The notes beneath the pieces are model-generated. The model searched no databases and was not told where the DNA came from. It saw only the letters and a program-made list of their open reading frames with translations. Made by a program: the position numbers and the translations under genes. From assembly GCF_014652215.1 (NCBI RefSeq), contig NZ_BMYJ01000008.1, positions 62,001-126,000 of the forward strand: a DNA stretch of 64,000 nt. Reading direction: 5' to 3'. Of this stretch, positions 1-8,280 are shown piece after piece. Every line of letters starts with the position of its first letter. The first letter of the stretch is position 1. The DNA is from Neogemmobacter tilapiae. Its GTDB lineage: Bacteria > Pseudomonadota > Alphaproteobacteria > Rhodobacterales > Rhodobacteraceae.

Positions 1-1955
1 TTCTGGTGGACGATGCCATCGTCGTCATCGAAAACATTGCCCGCCATTGGGGGATGAAGGACGCCCGCAGCCGCAAACAGGCCGCCATTGATGCCGTGGG
101 CGAGGTGGGCAACCCCACCATCATCGCCACCCTGACGGTGGTCGCCGCCCTGCTGCCCATGCTTTTCGTGTCAGGCATGATGGGCCCCTATATGTCACCC
201 ATCCCCGCCAATGCCTCGGCGGCCATGCTCTTTTCCTTCTTTGTCGCGGTTATTGTCACGCCCTGGCTCATGCTGAAATTCGGCGGCGGCGCGGGCGGCC
301 ATGCGCAGGATCACGGCACGGGTGGCCGCTTGGGCGCGCTTTATCTTGCGGTTGCCCGTCCCATCCTCGCCACCCGCCGCCGCGCGGGCCTGTTCCTGCT
401 GCTGGTCACAATGGCCACCATCGGCTCCATGGGCCTGTTCTACACCCGCGATGTCACCGTCAAACTGCTGCCCTTCGACAACAAGTCCGAGCTTTCCATC
501 ATGGTCGATCTGCCGCGCGGCGCTGCGGTCGAAGAGACTGACCGCAGCCTTCAGCAGATCGCCGCCGCCTTGGCCCCGGTCGCGGAAATCGACACTATTC
601 AAAGCCATGCAGGCACCGCCTCGGCCTTCAACTTCAATGGCCTTGTCCGCCACTATTACCTCCGCAGCGAACCTCGCTATGGCGATCTTCAGATCAATTT
701 GCTGCCAAAAGGCGAACGCACGCGCGAAAGCCACGCCATTGCCCTGGATCTTCGGGCCCGCATCACAGCCCTCGATCTGCCCAAGGGCACGGTCGTCAAG
801 GTCGTCGAACCCCCGCCCGGCCCGCCGGTCATGGCCACGCTTCTGGCGGAAATCTACGGCCCCGATCCTGAAACCCGCCGCGCTGTCGCGACCAAACTGC
901 GCCAGATCTTCGCCAGCGTCTCCTTCATCGTCGATGTCGATGACAGTTTTGGCACCCCCGGCCCGCGTCAACGGCTGCTGCTGGATGACGCCCAACTCGC
1001 CTATCACCGCGTCGAACAGGGCGACGTTTTCCAAACCCTGCATCTGCTCTATCACGGCACCACCGTCGGCTATTCCCACCGCGACGGTGGCCGCCGGCCG
1101 CTGCCGATCACCCTTGCCCCCTCGAAGTCAGGCAAGGTTCTGGACGAACGTGCCTTGGCCACCCCCGTCCCCGCCAATCTTTTGCCCGGCGACCGGGCCG
1201 TGGTTGAACTGGGCGATGTCGTCACTCTGCGCCAGGAAACCCAATCCTTCCCCATCTTTCGCCACAACGGCAAAGCCGCCGAAATGGTCACCGCCGAGCT
1301 GGCCGGCGATTTTGAGGCCCCGCTCTACGGCATCATGGCGGTCAATCAGGCCATCGAACAGGCCGATTGGGGAACGCTGCCGAAACCTGAAATCCGCCTG
1401 AACGGTCAGCCGGACGCCACTGACAAACCCGTCATCCTCTGGGATGGCGAATGGGAGGTGACTTGGGTCACTTTCCGCGACATGGGGGCCGCGTTCATGG
1501 TCGCCTTGTTGGGGATCTATATCCTTGTCGTCCTGCAATTCGGCTCGTTCAAACTGCCGCTTGTGATCCTGACGCCAGTGCCCCTCACCTTTATCGGCAT
1601 TCTGGGCGGCCATTGGCTGTTCGGCGCACCTTTCTCGGCCACCTCCATGATCGGGTTCATCGCTTTGGCGGGCATCATCGTGCGCAATTCCATCCTCCTC
1701 GTGGATTTCATCCGCCATGCCCACAAACCGGGTGCCCCCCTTCTGCCCGTTTTGCTTGAGGCGGGGGCCATCCGCTTCAAGCCTATCCTGCTGACTGCCC
1801 TTGCCGCCATCATCGGGGCCATCACCATCCTGACCGATCCGATATTTCAGGGGCTGGCCATTTCGCTGCTCTTTGGCCTTGCCTCGTCAACGCTGTTGAC
1901 CGTTCTGGTCATTCCGGCGATTTATATCTTGCTGCGCGGGGGGCGTGCGGCATGA
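1..1955 (+). CDS. RND efflux pump permease, 5' end outside window
   Basis: C-terminal ~650 residues of an inner-membrane RND (AcrB-type) drug/proton antiporter; a full protein is ~1,050 residues, so the first ~400 lie upstream. The visible part opens with LVDDAIVVIENI, the TM4 motif carrying the paired proton-relay aspartates. A periplasmic porter region follows, then the C-terminal membrane bundle, including a segment ending GIIVRNSILLVDF. The frame is already open at base 3, and the GTG at base 6 is not a start. It overlaps the next gene by 4 bases (ATGA), so a SqrR-like ArsR repressor is translationally coupled to it. The adaptor subunit is presumably upstream, and the substrate cannot be read from sequence. 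Confidence 0.93.
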   Translation, partial: LVDDAIVVIENIARHWGMKDARSRKQAAIDAVGEVGNPTIIATLTVVAALLPMLFVSGMMGPYMSPIPANASAAMLFSFFVAVIVTPWLMLKFGGGAGGHAQDHGTGGRLGALYLAVARPILATRRRAGLFLLLVTMATIGSMGLFYTRDVTVKLLPFDNKSELSIMVDLPRGAAVEETDRSLQQIAAALAPVAEIDTIQSHAGTASAFNFNGLVRHYYLRSEPRYGDLQINLLPKGERTRESHAIALDLRARITALDLPKGTVVKVVEPPPGPPVMATLLAEIYGPDPETRRAVATKLRQIFASVSFIVDVDDSFGTPGPRQRLLLDDAQLAYHRVEQGDVFQTLHLLYHGTTVGYSHRDGGRRPLPITLAPSKSGKVLDERALATPVPANLLPGDRAVVELGDVVTLRQETQSFPIFRHNGKAAEMVTAELAGDFEAPLYGIMAVNQAIEQADWGTLPKPEIRLNGQPDATDKPVILWDGEWEVTWVTFRDMGAAFMVALLGIYILVVLQFGSFKLPLVILTPVPLTFIGILGGHWLFGAPFSATSMIGFIALAGIIVRNSILLVDFIRHAHKPGAPLLPVLLEAGAIRFKPILLTALAAIIGAITILTDPIFQGLAISLLFGLASSTLLTVLVIPAIYILLRGGRAA

Positions 1956-2299
1956 ACGGTGGGTGTTGGATGGACGGTGCAGTGAAACGGCGCAGTTTCA
2001 GCGACGAGGGTCCGCTGACCCCCGCCGCGCGCGAGGCGGCCGCGCTTTTAAAGGCGCTGGCGCATGAGGGGCGCTTGGAAATTCTTTGCCTCCTGCTGGA
2101 AAACCCCTGCACCGTGGGCGAGATGGAAGAGGCGCTGGGCCTGCCGCAGGCTGCGGTCTCGCAACAACTGATGCGCTTGCGCGGCGATGGCTTGGTCCGC
2201 GCCGAAAGGGAAGGGCGGCACATCCGCTACTCCCTGGAACGGCCCGAGGTGCGCGGCATCATCCAGGAATTGCAGCGCGCCTTCTGCCCGCCGGAATAG
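1952..2299 (+). CDS. ArsR-family repressor, SqrR/BigR-like persulfide sensor
   Basis: Small winged-helix repressor of 115 residues, with ArsR recognition helix near residues 54-77 (core LPQAAVSQQLMRLR) and a wing near GRHIRYSL. It has no metal-binding ELCVCDL motif. Cys46 in the second helix and Cys112 near the C-terminus are 66 residues apart, the same spacing as the reactive pair Cys41/Cys107 of Rhodobacter capsulatus SqrR and Cys42/Cys108 of Xylella BigR. That suggests control by a polysulfide bridge; the match is by position, not experiment. Cys5 and Cys53 are additional. The gene is coupled (ATGA) to the RND permease, so it probably autoregulates that operon. The ATG at 1952 is used; a second ATG lies six codons in. 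Confidence 0.87.
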   Translation: MNGGCWMDGAVKRRSFSDEGPLTPAAREAAALLKALAHEGRLEILCLLLENPCTVGEMEEALGLPQAAVSQQLMRLRGDGLVRAEREGRHIRYSLERPEVRGIIQELQRAFCPPE

Positions 2300-2323
2300 A
2301 GCAATGCCATTGCAAGACCGCCG

Positions 2324-2358
2324 CCGCGTCTGACCTCTGTCAGGCGCGGTTTTGCTTT
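2324..2358 (+). terminator. Intrinsic terminator after the RND/arsR operon
   Basis: Stem of 11 pairs (CCGCGTCTGAC with GTCAGGCGCGG, one G-U), loop CTCT, followed by TTTTGCTTT. It ends the efflux operon before dmeR. Confidence 0.85.
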
Positions 2359-2403
2359 GCCTTGCCGGGCAGGGGGCTTGCGCGCAAGCTTGGATGGATA
2401 TAC

Positions 2404-2424
2404 CCATACCCCCTATAGCTATGG
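2404..2424 (+). promoter_or_regulatory. Candidate DmeR (RcnR-type) operator
   Basis: Inverted arms CCATA and TATGG surround ATACCCCCTAT, a cytosine tract between short AT arms. RcnR/CsoR-family regulators bind G/C-tract sites flanked by AT inverted repeats. It sits 8-28 bases before the dmeR start codon. Operator identity is inferred. Confidence 0.5.
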
Positions 2425-2431
2425 AATCATC

Positions 2432-2704
2432 ATGTCCCACCTGCACCGCGACAAATCCAAACTCCTCGCACGGGTCAAACGCCTCAAGGGCCAGATCGAA
2501 GGCATTGAACGCGCTGTTCAGGCGGATGAGGATTGCGCCGCCCTGCTGCATCTGGTGGCCTCGGTTCGCGGTGCGATGCAGGGTTTTACAGCGGAACTGA
2601 TCGACGAACATCTGATCCACCATGTCCGCGATGTGACCGATGAACGGGCCCGCCAAAAGGGCGCCGATGAACTGGCCCGCGCCCTGCGGACCTATCTGAA
2701 ATAG
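2432..2704 (+). CDS. dmeR: Cobalt/nickel-responsive repressor DmeR (RcnR/CsoR family)
   Basis: All-helical repressor of 90 residues. His3, His5, Cys35, His60 and His64 are all present; in E. coli RcnR, His3, Cys35 and His64 form the Ni/Co site and His60 helps with Co. It lacks the Cys-His-Cys Cu(I) set of CsoR. The start at MSHLHRDK is preferred over longer forms because His3 must be near the N-terminus and GGAA precedes it. The CDF exporter gene starts 10 bases after its stop, the gene order of the rhizobial dmeRF system. By family it releases DNA when Co(II) or Ni(II) binds. Confidence 0.9.
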   Translation: MSHLHRDKSKLLARVKRLKGQIEGIERAVQADEDCAALLHLVASVRGAMQGFTAELIDEHLIHHVRDVTDERARQKGADELARALRTYLK

Positions 2705-2714
2705 GGGGGCTATC

Positions 2715-3620
2715 ATGCACGATCATCACCACGACCACGCGCATGACCATTCCGCCCTCCACAGCCATGATTTCCTCGGCGAAAACCACGACCGCAACGC
2801 CCGCCGCACCTGGGCCGTCATTGCCATCACCGCCGCCACCATGGGCATCGAAATCTCGGCGGGGCATCTTTACGGCTCTATGGCCCTCATTGCCGATGGC
2901 TGGCACATGTCCACCCACGCCGCCGCCTTGACCATCACCGCCCTCTCATACGGTTTCGCCCGCAGACACGCCCAAAACCCGCGCTTTGCCTTTGGCACCG
3001 GCAAGGTCGGCGATCTGGCAGGTTTTGCCAGCGCTGTCGTCCTCGCCATCGTCGCTTTGCTTATCGCTTGGGAAAGTTTCTGGCGGCTCGCTGACCCAAG
3101 CCCAATTCAATACGGGCAGGCCACACTTGTCGCCATCATTGGCCTCCTCATCAACCTGCTCTGCGCCTTCATCCTGCGCGATGATCCTCACGGCCATGAC
3201 CACGGCCCCGCCGACAACAATCTGCGCGCCGCCTATCTTCATGTTCTCGCCGATGCCCTGACCTCGGTCCTTGCCATCGCCGCCCTGCTTTTGGGCCGCG
3301 CCTACGGCTGGCTCTGGCTTGACCCCGCCATTGGCCTCCTTGGTGCGCTCATCATTGCCCGCTGGTCCTGGGGTCTCATCCGGCAGGCTGGGGCTGTCCT
3401 CGTTGACTATACCCCTCAATCAGAAGACATCACCCCCGACATCCGACGCGCGCTCGAACGGGACGGTGATACCATCACCGATCTCCATGTCTGGCAGCTT
3501 GGCCCCGGCCATCGCGCCGCCATCATCAACCTCAAATCCCCCCACAGCCCCAACGAATGCCGCGCCCGCCTTGCCGCCATTCCCGGCCTGTCCCATGTCA
3601 CGATCGAGGTTGCCCCCTAG
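2715..3620 (+). CDS. dmeF: CDF-family Co(II)/Ni(II) exporter DmeF
   Basis: Cation diffusion facilitator of 301 residues that exchanges cytoplasmic divalent metal for protons. The N-terminus is a His-rich metal tail (HDHHHDHAHDH type). Six membrane segments follow. The transport-site motifs lie in TM2 (LIADGWHMSTHA) and TM5 (HVLADALTS). A His-rich loop (DPHGHDHGP) lies between TM4 and TM5, and the C-terminal ~80 residues form the ferredoxin-like cytoplasmic domain. The HDFLGENHDRNARRTW segment is characteristic of DmeF rather than ZitB/CzcD. It follows dmeR in one operon. Its stop overlaps the convergent deoR-type gene's stop by 4 bases. Confidence 0.92.
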   Translation: MHDHHHDHAHDHSALHSHDFLGENHDRNARRTWAVIAITAATMGIEISAGHLYGSMALIADGWHMSTHAAALTITALSYGFARRHAQNPRFAFGTGKVGDLAGFASAVVLAIVALLIAWESFWRLADPSPIQYGQATLVAIIGLLINLLCAFILRDDPHGHDHGPADNNLRAAYLHVLADALTSVLAIAALLLGRAYGWLWLDPAIGLLGALIIARWSWGLIRQAGAVLVDYTPQSEDITPDIRRALERDGDTITDLHVWQLGPGHRAAIINLKSPHSPNECRARLAAIPGLSHVTIEVAP

Positions 3621-4375
3621 GCCAGCGTCAGTTCCACGCCTGCCGCCTCCAGCATCGCCCCCACATCACCGGGCGGCGGCGCATCCGTTACCAACCTCCG
3701 GATCGCCCCCGGCTCGCAAATCCGGATCGGTGCGCTTTGCCCGAACTTTGTTGCATCCACCACCATCACCGCCTCTTCCGCGCTGGCAATGATCGCCCGG
3801 CTGAATTCGGCCTCCCGCATATCTTGCAGCATAAAGCCTGAACGCGCATCCACCGCCTCGGCCGTCAACACTGCATGTTTGACCTTGAACTGCCCCACAA
3901 AGGCCAAAGCTTGTGCCCCAAACACCCCCCCGTCATGCGCCCGGATTTCACCGCCCGCCACAAAGACCCGATTGCCATTCCGCATCGCCAGCGCCTGGGC
4001 CACCATCAACGAATTCGTCACCACCATCAGATCGTGATGATCCCGCAAAGCCTGTGCCACATAGGTTGTCGTCGTTCCCACGTCCAGAAACAGCGACGCC
4101 CCGTTTTCCAGCATTCCCGCCAACCGTGCCGCAATCCGTCGCTTCGCCGTCGGGTTTACCCCCATCCGCACCGCAAAGGCCGCCTCATGCCCCGAATCCC
4201 GCAGATGCACGGCCCCATGCACCTTTGTTACCAGACCCTGCCCCTCCAGCCGCCGGATCGTCCGCCGGATCGTCTCTTCCGTCACATTCATCGCCCGCGC
4301 CAGATCCTGCACCCGCGCTTCTCCTGCCGGTTTCAGCAGCGCCAGCAATTGCCCTTCCCGTCGCGGTTCTGACAT
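3617..4375 (-). CDS. DeoR/GlpR-family transcriptional regulator
   Basis: Repressor of 252 residues. An N-terminal DeoR winged helix (residues ~5-58; VQDLARAMNVTEETIRRTIRRL) is followed by a DeoR C-terminal sensor domain with the phosphosugar-site segment FLDVGTTTTYVAQAL. The start at MSEPRREG is chosen because AGGA lies 7 bases upstream and homology begins there; an upstream in-frame extension is AT-rich and not protein-like. It is divergent from the phosphotransferase/flavoprotein genes and probably regulates them or itself. The effector is unknown; the family usually senses phosphorylated sugars or polyols. Confidence 0.88.
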   Translation of the reverse strand: MSEPRREGQLLALLKPAGEARVQDLARAMNVTEETIRRTIRRLEGQGLVTKVHGAVHLRDSGHEAAFAVRMGVNPTAKRRIAARLAGMLENGASLFLDVGTTTTYVAQALRDHHDLMVVTNSLMVAQALAMRNGNRVFVAGGEIRAHDGGVFGAQALAFVGQFKVKHAVLTAEAVDARSGFMLQDMREAEFSRAIIASAEEAVMVVDATKFGQSAPIRICEPGAIRRLVTDAPPPGDVGAMLEAAGVELTLA

Positions 4376-4809
4376 GTTGGAATTCCTGTTGTTATTTTGG
4401 TAATAGTAACGTTTACAATAGATAAAGCCACAACCATCCTGTAAAAACAACAAAAAACCCAAATTGGTTTTTGACACGACTCGCTTCCGGCGCGATGAAT
4501 TCTGTATTGGCCGGTGCCGGGGCATCCCGTGCAGACCCGCAACGTCCCATCAGGCGGGGACCGGTCGCGTGACAAAACTTTTTCCGGAAGATTCCCGCAT
4601 CTTGTGGACCGAGGATTGCGTATTGAGTGCCGGGATAGTGTGACCCGGATCTGATCTTGCCCCATGGGCTTGGTCAGCAACTTTTGGGGGGGAAGGCGCG
4701 TCTCTGCTTTCCCCCCAAATTGCCGCTAGGAACCTCTCGTCCAAATGCTTGAATTTGTGTCACTTTGCCTCAAGATGGGTTCGATGCCCGGCAAAGGAGT
4801 TTTGGCCGC
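4376..4809. other. Divergent promoter region with long structured leader
   Basis: No gene seen in these 434 bases. Bases ~4380-4480 are AT-rich and hold a near-palindrome GTAACGTTTAC (4407-4417). On the plus strand TTGACA near 4470, with ATGAAT about 18 bases on, looks like a promoter, giving a ~300-base leader for the phosphotransferase gene. The leader has a CCGGG/CCCGG hairpin near 4632-4650 and a 13-pair hairpin at 4683-4719 (one G-U), TTTGGGGGG pairing with CCCCCCAAA. No known riboswitch consensus was recognised. Confidence 0.5.
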
Positions 4810-5676
4810 ATGACGGCGATGGAAAAATTGCAGGCCCTGTCCTTCTGGCAGGGAAATGTGCGTGCTCAGCCTTTGAATGGTGGCATCACCAATGTGAATT
4901 TCGTGGCCGAAGATGACAGCGGCCGCTATGTCGTTCGCATCGGCGACGATATTCCCGTGCATCAGATCCTCCGTTTCAATGAACTGGCGGCCAGCCAGGC
5001 GGCCCATGCGGCCGGGGTTTCCCCAGCGGTCCGCCACGCCGAACAGGGTGCTCTGGTTCTCGATTTTATCGACGGTCGCACCTATGCCCCAGGCGATGTT
5101 CAAACCGATCTTGACAGTTGCATCAACCTTATCGCCCGCGCCCATCGCGACATCCCGAAATATCTGCGTGGTCCGGTCCTGTCGTTCTGGGTGTTCCATG
5201 TGATCCGCGACTACGCCAACCGCTTGATCGCCGAAGAAAGTCCCCACGCCCCCGCGCTCGCCCCCTTGCTGACCAAGGCCGAGGCGCTGGAACAGGCCGT
5301 CGGCCCCATCGACATCGTCTTTGGCCACAACGACCTTCTGCCCGCCAACTTCATGCGCGATGCGAACCGCCTTTGGCTGATTGACTGGGACTATGCCGGC
5401 TTCAACTCGCCGCTGTTCGATCTGGGCGGCCTCGCGGCCAACAACGCCCTTGCCGCGGATCAGGAAACCCACCTCCTCACCGCCTATTTCGACCGTCAGC
5501 CCGACCTTTCCCTGCTGCACCGCTATACTGCCATGAAAGCGGCCAGCGCATTGCGCGAAACCCTTTGGTCCATGGTCAGCGAAACCCATTCTGATCTCGA
5601 TTTCGACTATGCCCAATACACCGCCCAAAACCTTGCCACCTTCCAAGCCGCCTGGGATCACTTCATGCAAAGCTGA
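4810..5676 (+). CDS. Choline kinase-like phosphotransferase (APH fold)
   Basis: Small-molecule kinase of 288 residues. It has the aminoglycoside/choline-kinase catalytic loop GHNDLLPANFM (Brenner-type, catalytic Asp) and the Mg-binding segment LIDWDYAGFNSPLFDLG. It probably phosphorylates an alcohol such as choline or ethanolamine; the exact substrate is not readable. AAAGGAG lies about 10 bases before the ATG at 4810, which fixes this start over an upstream in-frame ATG. It is followed after 135 bases by the dimethylglycine-dehydrogenase-like gene, which supports a role in choline or methylamine metabolism (inference). Confidence 0.8.
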   Translation: MTAMEKLQALSFWQGNVRAQPLNGGITNVNFVAEDDSGRYVVRIGDDIPVHQILRFNELAASQAAHAAGVSPAVRHAEQGALVLDFIDGRTYAPGDVQTDLDSCINLIARAHRDIPKYLRGPVLSFWVFHVIRDYANRLIAEESPHAPALAPLLTKAEALEQAVGPIDIVFGHNDLLPANFMRDANRLWLIDWDYAGFNSPLFDLGGLAANNALAADQETHLLTAYFDRQPDLSLLHRYTAMKAASALRETLWSMVSETHSDLDFDYAQYTAQNLATFQAAWDHFMQS

Positions 5677-5743
5677 TCCTTTCATCTTGCCATAAATACC
5701 TGCGGGGAAGGGGCCCCTTGGCCCCTTGGGGGCCGCGCCCCCA

Positions 5744-5778
5744 CCGATCCAAGGGGGCTCGATGCCCCCGCGGATCGG
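5744..5778 (+). terminator. Nested hairpin between phosphotransferase and flavoprotein genes
   Basis: CCGATCC pairs with GGATCGG around an inner stem GGGGGC-TCGAT-GCCCCC. A second stem, GGGGGC-CGC-GCCCCC, lies just upstream at 5728-5742. No T-run follows, so it may attenuate or protect RNA ends rather than terminate fully. Confidence 0.5.
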
Positions 5779-5811
5779 CCCCTGCGCTGACATCACAAGC
5801 TTGAGGCCCCT

Positions 5812-8244
5812 ATGTCCGACTTCCCCAACACCGCCCGCGTCGTTGTCATCGGTGGTGGCATCATTGGCTGCTCCACCGCCTATCATCTGGCGAAACTCGG
5901 CCTGACCGACACCGTCCTTCTGGAACGCGCCAAGCTCACCTCGGGCACGACCTTTCATGCCGCAGGCCTTGTCGGCCAACTCCGCACCTCGGCCAACATC
6001 ACCCAGCTTCTGGGCTATTCCGTCGATCTTTACCGCCGTCTTGAACAGGAAACCGGGTTGCAAACCGGCTGGAAGATGAACGGCGGTCTGCGGCTGGCCT
6101 GCAATGCCGACCGCTGGACCGAGGTGAAGCGTCAGGCCACCACGGCCCATTCCTTCGGCCTCGACATGCATCTTCTGACGCCCAAGGAAGCCCAAGAACT
6201 CTGGCCCCTGATGTCCATCGACGATCTGGTTGGTGCCGCCTATCTGCCGACCGACGGGCAGGCGAACCCTTCCGACATCACGCAGAGCCTTGCCAAAGGC
6301 GCCCGCATGGCCGGTGCCCGGATTTTCGAGGATACCCCCGTCACCCGCATCCTCGTCGAAGGCGGCAAGATCAAGGGTGTCGAAACCGCCCATGGTCTGA
6401 TCGCCTGCGAAAAGGTCGTCCTTTGTGCCGGCCAATGGACCCGCGCCTTGGCCGCCACCGTGGGCGTCAACGTCCCCCTCGTCAGCGTCGAACACCAATA
6501 TATGGTCACCGAACGCATCGAAGGCGTCACTTCGACCCTCCCCACCCTGCGCGATCCCGACCGCCGCACCTATTGGAAGGAAGAGGTCGGCGGTCTGGTC
6601 TGGGGCGGCTATGAGCCGAACCCCAAGCCCTGGGCCCAAAACGGCATCCCCGAAGGCTTTACCTTCCAACTGCTCGACAGCGATTTCGACCACTATTCCC
6701 AGTTCATGGCCGACGCCATCGCCCGCGTCCCGGCGCTGGAAACTGCGGGTGTCAAGCAACTAATCAACGGCCCCGAAAGCTTTACCCCCGACGGCAACTT
6801 CATCCTGGGCGAGGCCCCCGAACAGACCGGCCTGTTCATCGGCGCGGGCTTCAACGCCTTTGGCATCGCCTCGGGCGGCGGCGCGGGTATGGCCTTGGCC
6901 GAATGGGTCGCCACGGGCGCTGCCCCCTTTGACCTTTGGCCCGTCGACATCCGCCGCTTTGGCCGCATCCACGGTTCCACCTCATGGGTGCGGGAACGCA
7001 CGCTCGAGGCTTATGGCAAACACTACACCATCGCCTGGCCGTCCGAGGAAATGCAATCCGCCCGCCCCACCCGCCGCTCACCGCTTTACGCGCATCTTCG
7101 GGCCGCAGGGGCCTGCTTTGGCGAAAAGCTGGGTTGGGAACGTCCCAATTGGTTTGCAGGCCCCGGCCAAGAACCCAAGGACCGCTATTCCTATGGCCGC
7201 CCCGGCTGGTTCGATGCCGTCGCCCGCGAACACCATGCGGCGCGGAACGCCGCCGTGGTCTTCGACCAAACCTCTTTCGCCAAATTCATCCTAAAAGGCC
7301 CCGACGTCGCTGCCCGCCTGAACTGGATCGCTGCGGGCAATGTCGATCGCGCCGTGGGCAGCCTCACCTACACCCAGATGCTGAACCAAAAGGGCGGCAT
7401 CGAATGCGACCTGACCGTCGCCCGTCTGGCGCAGGACGAGTTCTACATCGTGACCGGTACCGGCTTTGCCACCCATGATTTCGACTGGATCGCCCGAAAC
7501 CTTGCTGACGCCCGCGCCGAATTGGTCGATGTCACCGGGGCCAATGCCGTCCTCTCCCTGATGGGCCCAAAGGCCCGCGACATCCTCTCCCGCATCTGCC
7601 CCGACGAGCTTTCCGCCCCCTTCGGCACCGCACGCCGCCTTTCCGTCGCCAACTGCCCCGTGCTGGCCCTGCGCGTCACCTATGTCGGTGAACTCGGCTG
7701 GGAACTCCACATGCCGGTCGAGGTCGCGGTGACGGTTTATGAGGCGCTGATGCAGGCCGGGGCAGGGGACGGGTTGATCAACGCCGGCTACCGCGCCATC
7801 GAAACCCTGCGCCTGGAAAAAGCCTATCGCGCCTGGGGCTCCGACATCGGCCCCGATCATACCCCGGTCGAGGCCGGCCTTGCCTGGGCCATGAAAATGA
7901 AATCCGGCATCGATTTCCAAGGCCGCGCCGCCGTCGCCCGTCAGCTCGAACAAGGTGTCACCAAACGCTTTGCCGGTTTCACCGTTGACGATCCCAACGT
8001 CACCCTCTGGGGCCGCGAGACGATCCTTCGCAACGGCGAAAGGGTCGGTTGGCTCTCCTCCGGCGGCTATGGCCATACTGTCGGCAAGTCGATTGGCTTC
8101 GGCTATGTCCGCAACAAGGACGGCGTCACGCCAGAGATGCTGACAACGGGGGAATGGGCCCTGGAAGTCGCCAGCGAAATCATCCCGGCCCAGATCCATT
8201 TGGAACCGCTCTATGACCCGCAGAATCAGCGGGTCAAGGGGTAA
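5812..8244 (+). CDS. Dimethylglycine/sarcosine dehydrogenase-like flavoprotein
   Basis: Two-part enzyme of 810 residues. The N-terminal ~430 residues are a DAO-type FAD oxidoreductase with dinucleotide motif VVVIGGGIIGCSTAYHL at residues ~11-27. SGTTFHAAGL (~residue 45) matches the region where mammalian dimethylglycine dehydrogenase links FAD covalently to His. The C-terminal ~370 residues are the GcvT-like folate-binding domain plus its barrel. Known relatives oxidatively demethylate N-methyl amines and pass the one-carbon unit to tetrahydrofolate. Dimethylglycine, sarcosine or a related N-methyl amine is the likely substrate. GAGG precedes the ATG. Confidence 0.88.
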   Translation: MSDFPNTARVVVIGGGIIGCSTAYHLAKLGLTDTVLLERAKLTSGTTFHAAGLVGQLRTSANITQLLGYSVDLYRRLEQETGLQTGWKMNGGLRLACNADRWTEVKRQATTAHSFGLDMHLLTPKEAQELWPLMSIDDLVGAAYLPTDGQANPSDITQSLAKGARMAGARIFEDTPVTRILVEGGKIKGVETAHGLIACEKVVLCAGQWTRALAATVGVNVPLVSVEHQYMVTERIEGVTSTLPTLRDPDRRTYWKEEVGGLVWGGYEPNPKPWAQNGIPEGFTFQLLDSDFDHYSQFMADAIARVPALETAGVKQLINGPESFTPDGNFILGEAPEQTGLFIGAGFNAFGIASGGGAGMALAEWVATGAAPFDLWPVDIRRFGRIHGSTSWVRERTLEAYGKHYTIAWPSEEMQSARPTRRSPLYAHLRAAGACFGEKLGWERPNWFAGPGQEPKDRYSYGRPGWFDAVAREHHAARNAAVVFDQTSFAKFILKGPDVAARLNWIAAGNVDRAVGSLTYTQMLNQKGGIECDLTVARLAQDEFYIVTGTGFATHDFDWIARNLADARAELVDVTGANAVLSLMGPKARDILSRICPDELSAPFGTARRLSVANCPVLALRVTYVGELGWELHMPVEVAVTVYEALMQAGAGDGLINAGYRAIETLRLEKAYRAWGSDIGPDHTPVEAGLAWAMKMKSGIDFQGRAAVARQLEQGVTKRFAGFTVDDPNVTLWGRETILRNGERVGWLSSGGYGHTVGKSIGFGYVRNKDGVTPEMLTTGEWALEVASEIIPAQIHLEPLYDPQNQRVKG

Positions 8245-8253
8245 CCACCGTAG

Positions 8254-8272
8254 GATGGGCCATCGGCCCATC
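8254..8272. terminator. Bidirectional terminator hairpin, flavoprotein/epmA
   Basis: Perfect 8-pair stem GATGGGCC-ATC-GGCCCATC between two convergent genes. No long T-run on either side. Confidence 0.6.
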
Positions 8273-8280
8273 TTCCGGAT

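Noticed and set aside
4505-4809. Glycine riboswitch before the choline/N-methyl-glycine genes
   Set aside because: The tandem aptamer consensus (GGGAGAG... and CTCTCAGG-like parts) is not present.
4726-6759. Long minus-strand open frame opposite the phosphotransferase and flavoprotein genes
   Set aside because: It is an antisense shadow: both plus-strand genes have clear family motifs and the minus translation is Gly/Asp/Gln-rich low-similarity sequence.
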